Source: Minisyncoccota bacterium
GTDB taxonomy: Bacteria; Patescibacteriota; Minisyncoccia; JAHIHE01; JAGLIN01
Assembly (NCBI GenBank): GCA_023270095.1
Contig: JAGLSJ010000023.1
Location: 1-9,440, forward strand
Length of the DNA stretch: 9,440 nt
Direction: 5' to 3'
Position 1 is the first letter of the stretch, and each line of letters starts with the position of its first letter. Of this stretch, positions 7,030 through 9,440 are shown one piece after another. Below the pieces are notes generated by a model. The model saw nothing but the letters and a program-made list of their open reading frames with translations, had not been told where the DNA came from and searched no databases. Position numbers and translations under genes: made by a program.

Positions 7030-7731
7030 TTACAAGTCTTTAGCATTTTTTGAATATTTTTCTTTCCATTCCTTGATTTTTTGATGATTTCCATTTTGTA
7101 AAACTTCTGGCACTTCCCATTTTATGTTTTTATTGGGAGAAAAAATATCGGGTCTTGTATAATAAGGATGTTCGATATACCCACTTTGCGCAAATGATTC
7201 ATTAACTATTGATTCTTCATTGCCTAAGACTCCGCCAATTAACCTAGAAACAGAATCAACAACAATCATTGCTGGGATTTCACCACCTGTTAATATATAT
7301 TCACCCACAGAAATTTCACCATCAGCTAGATATTTTGCAACCCTTTCATCAACGCCTTCATATCTTCCACAAATCAAAATAATTCTCTTTAAATCAGCGA
7401 GTTCTCTTGCTGATTTTTGATTATACTGCCTCCCCTTTGCAGACATTAAAAAAACTTTTGTATTCTTTTGATATTTTTTATTTTTTGTTCCGTCTTTTTT
7501 TATTATTTTTAAATCTAACAACGCTCTATAAACTGGTTCAACTTTTATTATCATACCAACGCCACCCCCGAAAGGAGTGTCGTCAACTTTATTATGCTTG
7601 TTATTTGAATATTTTCGCAAATCATGCACATTAATTTTTATTTTATTCTCCTTGAGAGCGCGCGACAAAACACCCTCACTAAAATACGAGTCAAAAATTT
7701 TTGGAAAAATTGTGATAATATCAAATTGCAT
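7030..7731 (-). CDS. trmD: tRNA (guanine-N1)-methyltransferase, position 37
   Basis: The protein uses S-adenosylmethionine to methylate N1 of G37 next to the anticodon, which prevents +1 frameshifting. It has 233 residues, shorter than E. coli TrmD (255) mainly at the C-terminus. The family blocks are DDTPFGGGVGM (50-60), CGRYEGVDER (121-130), SVGEYILTGGE (141-151) in the trefoil-knot SAM site, DSVSRLIGGVLG (159-170), HPYYTRP (188-194) and EVPEVLQNGNHQKI (206-219). Arg163 aligns with E. coli Arg154. The position of the E. coli general base Asp169 is Glu178 here (NESF instead of EDSF). The usual partner rimM is absent upstream, and rplS is absent downstream, where gpmI converges instead. No Shine-Dalgarno and no convincing promoter are seen in the 118 bp before the start. 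Confidence 0.97.
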   Translation of the reverse strand: MQFDIITIFPKIFDSYFSEGVLSRALKENKIKINVHDLRKYSNNKHNKVDDTPFGGGVGMIIKVEPVYRALLDLKIIKKDGTKNKKYQKNTKVFLMSAKGRQYNQKSARELADLKRIILICGRYEGVDERVAKYLADGEISVGEYILTGGEIPAMIVVDSVSRLIGGVLGNEESIVNESFAQSGYIEHPYYTRPDIFSPNKNIKWEVPEVLQNGNHQKIKEWKEKYSKNAKDL

Positions 7732-7799
7732 AATATTGATTTGTGATAAAATAATTTAATTTCAGCATACATTTAAAATATATAATTTAAAACCAATCG

Positions 7800-7828
7800 T
7801 TGACTTTGTTTAAATAATGATTTAGACT
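7800..7828 (+). promoter_or_regulatory. Possible promoter of the small membrane protein gene
   Basis: Plus strand: -35 TTGACT (7800-7805, 5/6), 17-bp spacer, -10 TAGACT (7823-7828, 4/6). Transcription would start near 7835, just before the ribosome site, giving a leader of only about 15 nt. Confidence 0.4.
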
Positions 7829-7837
7829 TTTATTATT

Positions 7838-7844
7838 GGGAGGA
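7838..7844 (+). promoter_or_regulatory. Strong Shine-Dalgarno that sets a TTG start
   Basis: GGGAGGA stands 6 bases (from the end of GGAGG) before the TTG at 7850-7852. It is the only strong anti-16S match upstream of a gene in this window. It identifies TTG as the start, because the next in-frame ATG is at codon 17, inside the first membrane segment. Confidence 0.8.
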
Positions 7845-7849
7845 ATACT

Positions 7850-8098
7850 TTGAACAAAATAAATAAATATGTAATACCAATTATCAATGTTGTATTGATG
7901 GTAGTGTTAAGTTTTATAAAGACACTAGCACCGCCAATATTATATATTTTTGCATTTGCCATATTGTGTTATGTAATTAAGATTACAATAACAATTGGAT
8001 TTGAAAATAGAATAATCACAATTTTCACATTTGTGTTAATAGTGCTTATCTGTATTTTAATTGCAATTGCAGAGAAAATAGCACCCCAAAATAATTAA
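7850..8098 (+). CDS. Small hypothetical membrane protein, three predicted TM helices
   Basis: I do not recognise a family. The 82-residue product begins at a TTG backed by a strong Shine-Dalgarno, and ends in TAA just before a hairpin terminator, so it looks like a real, self-contained transcription unit. Hydrophobic stretches lie at about 7-23, 26-48 and 55-76, separated by very short loops: a Lys-Thr turn and a GFENR turn. The start is basic (NKINK) and the C-terminal tail is short and polar (EKIAPQNN). There is no catalytic motif, cysteine pair or signal-peptidase site. Ile, Val and Leu dominate, and isoleucine is often coded by ATA. It sits between trmD and khpA on the opposite strand, where rimM is normally found. 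Size and topology would fit a small inner-membrane protein of any kind, including a holin-like or toxin-like peptide, but nothing specific supports those readings. Confidence 0.78.
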   Translation: MNKINKYVIPIINVVLMVVLSFIKTLAPPILYIFAFAILCYVIKITITIGFENRIITIFTFVLIVLICILIAIAEKIAPQNN

Positions 8099-8106
8099 TC
8101 ATATTT

Positions 8107-8135
8107 TAGGCAAACAATTGCCTATTTTTATTTTA
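8107..8135 (+). terminator. Rho-independent terminator of the small membrane gene
   Basis: Stem TAGGCAA (8107-8113) / TTGCCTA (8118-8124) with loop ACAA, then a T-rich tail TTTTTATTTTA. It starts 8 bases after the stop codon. This is the textbook plus-strand arrangement. Confidence 0.82.
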
Positions 8136-8175
8136 TTAAAAACCATGCTGTCTAAAAAATAGCATGGTTTTTAAT
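8135..8175. terminator. Second hairpin terminator, for khpA and as backup on the plus strand
   Basis: A perfect 15-bp stem has arms at 8135-8149 (core AACCATGCT) and 8161-8175 (core AGCATGGTT) around an 11-nt loop. The AAAAA/TTTTT runs inside the arms supply a U-tract on both strands. It lies 21 bases beyond the khpA stop codon, between two convergent genes. Confidence 0.8.
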
Positions 8176-8196
8176 TATTGTAAATCTATAAATAAA

Positions 8197-8541
8197 TTAT
8201 AGAGTTAAATCGTTAACTACGTCTTCTACGTCTTGAGTTTGTGGTGCATCAGTTGTTTCTGGTCGTTCAGTTCTTTCAGGTCTTGTTGAGCCTTCTGGTT
8301 CAACAATTTTGAAATTAACTCTAGCATTGTTCTTTGCGCCAATAACTCTAAGAAGAGTTCTGATTGATTTTGCAGTTGAACCTTGTCTTCCGATGATTTG
8401 TCCCATATCAGCTGGATTGATTGTAAGAGAAATTAAAACTCCCATCTCATCAACTGTTCTTTCGATTTTTACATCTGCTGGGTTATCAACGATTGATTTT
8501 ACTATGAATTCTACGAATTCTTGATCTGTTGTATTTTCCAT
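8197..8541 (-). CDS. khpA: KhpA-like KH-domain RNA-binding protein with extended C-terminus
   Basis: The protein has 114 residues from the ATG at 8541. A TTG nine codons upstream (8568) keeps the frame, but the ATG is preferred because family members start just before the EFVEFIVKSIVDNP-type helix. One type II-like KH domain covers about residues 7-80, with the RNA-gripping loop GRQG at 51-54 inside MGQIIGRQGS, followed by the helix AKSIRTLLRVIGAKN. KhpA is a small RNA-binding protein that in other bacteria pairs with KhpB/EloR (Jag) and affects cell-wall synthesis and sRNA binding. Known KhpA proteins are about 75-80 residues; this one adds a low-complexity tail from about residue 84, with RPER/RPET repeats and an acidic end. 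It lies downstream of rpsP, as in many bacteria, but a near-consensus promoter and a leader of about 135 nt suggest separate transcription as well. Confidence 0.9.
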   Translation of the reverse strand: MENTTDQEFVEFIVKSIVDNPADVKIERTVDEMGVLISLTINPADMGQIIGRQGSTAKSIRTLLRVIGAKNNARVNFKIVEPEGSTRPERTERPETTDAPQTQDVEDVVNDLTL

Positions 8542-8683
8542 TACTGTTTTCTTTCTATTTTCAAACAAACAAATTTGCTTGAATTAGTTAACTTATTATT
8601 TATATACTATTTTTTATAATCATTTTTACTCTGTCGACCTTTTTCTGATTAAATTTTATCTATCAACTTATACTATCGACTTA

Positions 8684-8711
8684 ATTATACAACTGTAAAA
8701 AATACTGTCAA
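8684..8711 (-). promoter_or_regulatory. Strong promoter of khpA
   Basis: Minus strand: perfect -35 TTGACA (8711-8706), 16-bp spacer, perfect -10 TATAAT (8689-8684). It begins 10 bases past the rpsP stop codon. Transcription from near 8677 gives a leader of about 135 nt, far longer than other leaders in this window. Confidence 0.7.
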
Positions 8712-8721
8712 TTATTATATT

Positions 8722-9180
8722 TTATTTCTCTTCTTTCTTTTTCTTTCCCTCAGAAATATCTACTTTTTCTTCTTTTAGAGTTTCTTCTTTCTTTTCTTTG
8801 GTCGAATCTGTTTTCTCTTCGCCCTTTGAAGCTTCCTCTTTTACCACCTCTTCTTTTTTAGCTTTTGCTTCAGCCTCTGCTTTTGCGATTTTTTCTAATT
8901 CTTCTTTGCTTTTCTTTTTTGGTCTCCAAGAAGTCACCTTATCACCCTTAATCACTCCAGCATCAACAAAAAGATTATAAACGGTTGGAGAAGGTTGTGC
9001 TCCTTTTGAAATCCAATATTCAGCTCGATCTTTTTTAAATACTTTTTCTTTCGTATGAGAATTATAATTACCTATTATCTCAATAAATTTTCCCGTCGGA
9101 GATCTTTTAATATCAGCCACAGTTATTCTAAACTGAGCCATATTCTTTCTTCCTACGCGACTTAGTCTTATTCTTAGCAT
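8722..9180 (-). CDS. rpsP: 30S ribosomal protein bS16 with long Lys/Glu-rich C-terminal tail
   Basis: Residues 1-88 are a standard bS16: MLRIRLSRVGRKN at the start, then RITVADIKRSPTGKFIE, IGNYN, AEYWISKGAQPSPTV and the closing block around VTSWRPKK. bS16 binds 16S rRNA and is needed for 30S assembly. Most bS16 proteins are 80-90 residues; this one has 152. The extra roughly 62 residues are almost wholly Lys, Glu, Ala and a few Ser/Thr, at first strongly helical (KSKEELEKIAKAEAEAKAKK) and later lower in complexity, ending in KKKKEEK. Such tails are probably solvent-exposed on the ribosome. The start ATG matches the family N-terminus exactly; GAAAG is a weak ribosome site. It heads the rpsP-khpA-trmD cluster and has a good promoter upstream. 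Confidence 0.97.
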   Translation of the reverse strand: MLRIRLSRVGRKNMAQFRITVADIKRSPTGKFIEIIGNYNSHTKEKVFKKDRAEYWISKGAQPSPTVYNLFVDAGVIKGDKVTSWRPKKKSKEELEKIAKAEAEAKAKKEEVVKEEASKGEEKTDSTKEKKEETLKEEKVDISEGKKKKEEK

Positions 9181-9217
9181 AATTCTTTCGCATTAATTTA
9201 TTATTCTGTACTTCAAT

Positions 9218-9246
9218 ATAATAGTCTATATTGTAATTTATGTCAA
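9218..9246 (-). promoter_or_regulatory. Promoter of rpsP
   Basis: Minus strand: perfect -35 TTGACA (9246-9241), 17-bp spacer, -10 TATTAT (9223-9218, 5/6). The predicted leader is about 30 nt. Confidence 0.65.
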
Positions 9247-9350
9247 TGTATTCGCAATAATTATAAAAAACTAACTATCAATTATTTACAACAAACAAAT
9301 CCGTCTTCACAAATATATAAAAATATTTCTCAAAATTTTTCTTTAATATC

Positions 9351-9440
9351 CTACCTAGCGTCTTCCTTTTTTTCTTTCTTATTTGAAATTGGTAAAACTA
9401 GACGATAAACACCATACATCGAAAACACAAAGGCTAATAG
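9351..9440 (-). CDS. C-terminal end of an unidentified protein, probably membrane-associated
   Basis: An open frame enters from the right edge and ends at the TAG 9353-9351, giving 29 residues: a hydrophobic stretch (LLAFVFSMYGVYRLVLPI) followed by a charged tail (NKKEKKEDAR). This resembles the last membrane helix and cytoplasmic tail of a membrane protein. Only 90 bases are present and the frame could be open by chance, so both reality and function remain uncertain. It does not resemble the end of Ffh, a frequent upstream neighbour of rpsP. Confidence 0.4.
   Translation of the reverse strand, partial: LLAFVFSMYGVYRLVLPISNKKEKKEDAR

Noticed and set aside
7021..7061. Hairpin AAAAATATT (7022-7030) / AATATTTTT (7053-7061) between gpmI and trmD
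   Set aside because: The stem has no G-C pair and a 22-nt loop, so it would be unstable. It may be chance in AT-rich DNA, although no better terminator is seen for this convergent pair.
7732..7849. Search for a trmD promoter in the divergent gap
   Set aside because: TTGGTT and several TATATT-like boxes exist on the minus strand, but none pair at 16-18 bp, so no trmD promoter is called.
8542..8568. Alternative TTG start of khpA nine codons upstream
   Set aside because: It has no Shine-Dalgarno and the added residues (LFENRKKTV if read through) do not match KhpA N-termini, whereas the ATG at 8541 does.
9247..9350. Gap upstream of the rpsP promoter, checked for a terminator, tRNA or small gene
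   Set aside because: Only AT-rich, weakly self-complementary tracts are present (AAAAAT/ATTTTT). There is no tRNA-like cloverleaf, no G-C containing hairpin and no supported ORF.
1..9440. CRISPR array, insertion sequence, attachment site, integrase or toxin-antitoxin pair
   Set aside because: No repeated spacers, transposase motifs, terminal inverted repeats, tRNA-adjacent direct repeats or paired small ORFs are visible.

Overview
This is a gene-dense, strongly AT-rich stretch of bacterial chromosome carrying mostly housekeeping genes. All reading frames close on TAA or TAG and tryptophan is TGG. Short intergenic gaps, near-absence of Shine-Dalgarno sequences, a membrane-anchored FKBP, a bS16 with a long Lys/Glu tail, and an rpsP-khpA-trmD cluster without rimM suggest a Candidate Phyla Radiation (Patescibacteria) genome, perhaps a parcubacterial lineage. 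That placement is inference: there is no rRNA or other phylogenetic marker beyond single proteins. In-frame TGA is not used as a sense codon, which argues against mycoplasmas and against the TGA=Gly CPR lineages.

Layout. Left block, minus strand: an ABC-F ribosome-associated ATPase (cut by the left edge), a membrane-anchored FKBP-type prolyl isomerase, and a U32-family protein closely resembling the tRNA hydroxylation protein TrhP/YegQ. Centre: a FAD-dependent amine-oxidase/phytoene-desaturase-like oxidoreductase (plus) is divergent from the U32 gene and converges on an HD-domain phosphohydrolase (minus). The HD gene is in turn divergent from gpmI, the cofactor-independent phosphoglycerate mutase (plus). 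Right block: trmD (minus) converges on gpmI. A small three-helix membrane protein (plus) sits where rimM would be expected. Then come khpA and rpsP (minus), and the last 29 codons of an unidentified minus-strand gene at the right edge.

Regulation. Nearly every gene has its own readable sigma-70-type promoter (TTGAC-like box, 16-17 bp spacer, TATAAT-like box) with a short leader. Two divergent pairs, U32/FAD and HD/gpmI, have physically overlapping promoters. Hairpin terminators lie after the FKBP gene, between the FAD and HD genes, and as a tandem pair between the small membrane gene and khpA.

The shared theme is translation: ABC-F factor, tRNA U34 and G37 modification, the RNA-binding protein KhpA and ribosomal protein bS16, with one glycolytic enzyme and a few accessory genes. 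I do not see a convincing undescribed multi-gene system. The items most worth a second look are the small membrane gene (TTG start with the only strong Shine-Dalgarno here) inside the disrupted rpsP-trmD cluster, the dyad that spans the ABC-F promoter, the Asp-to-Glu change at the TrmD general-base position, and the unassigned FAD oxidoreductase.
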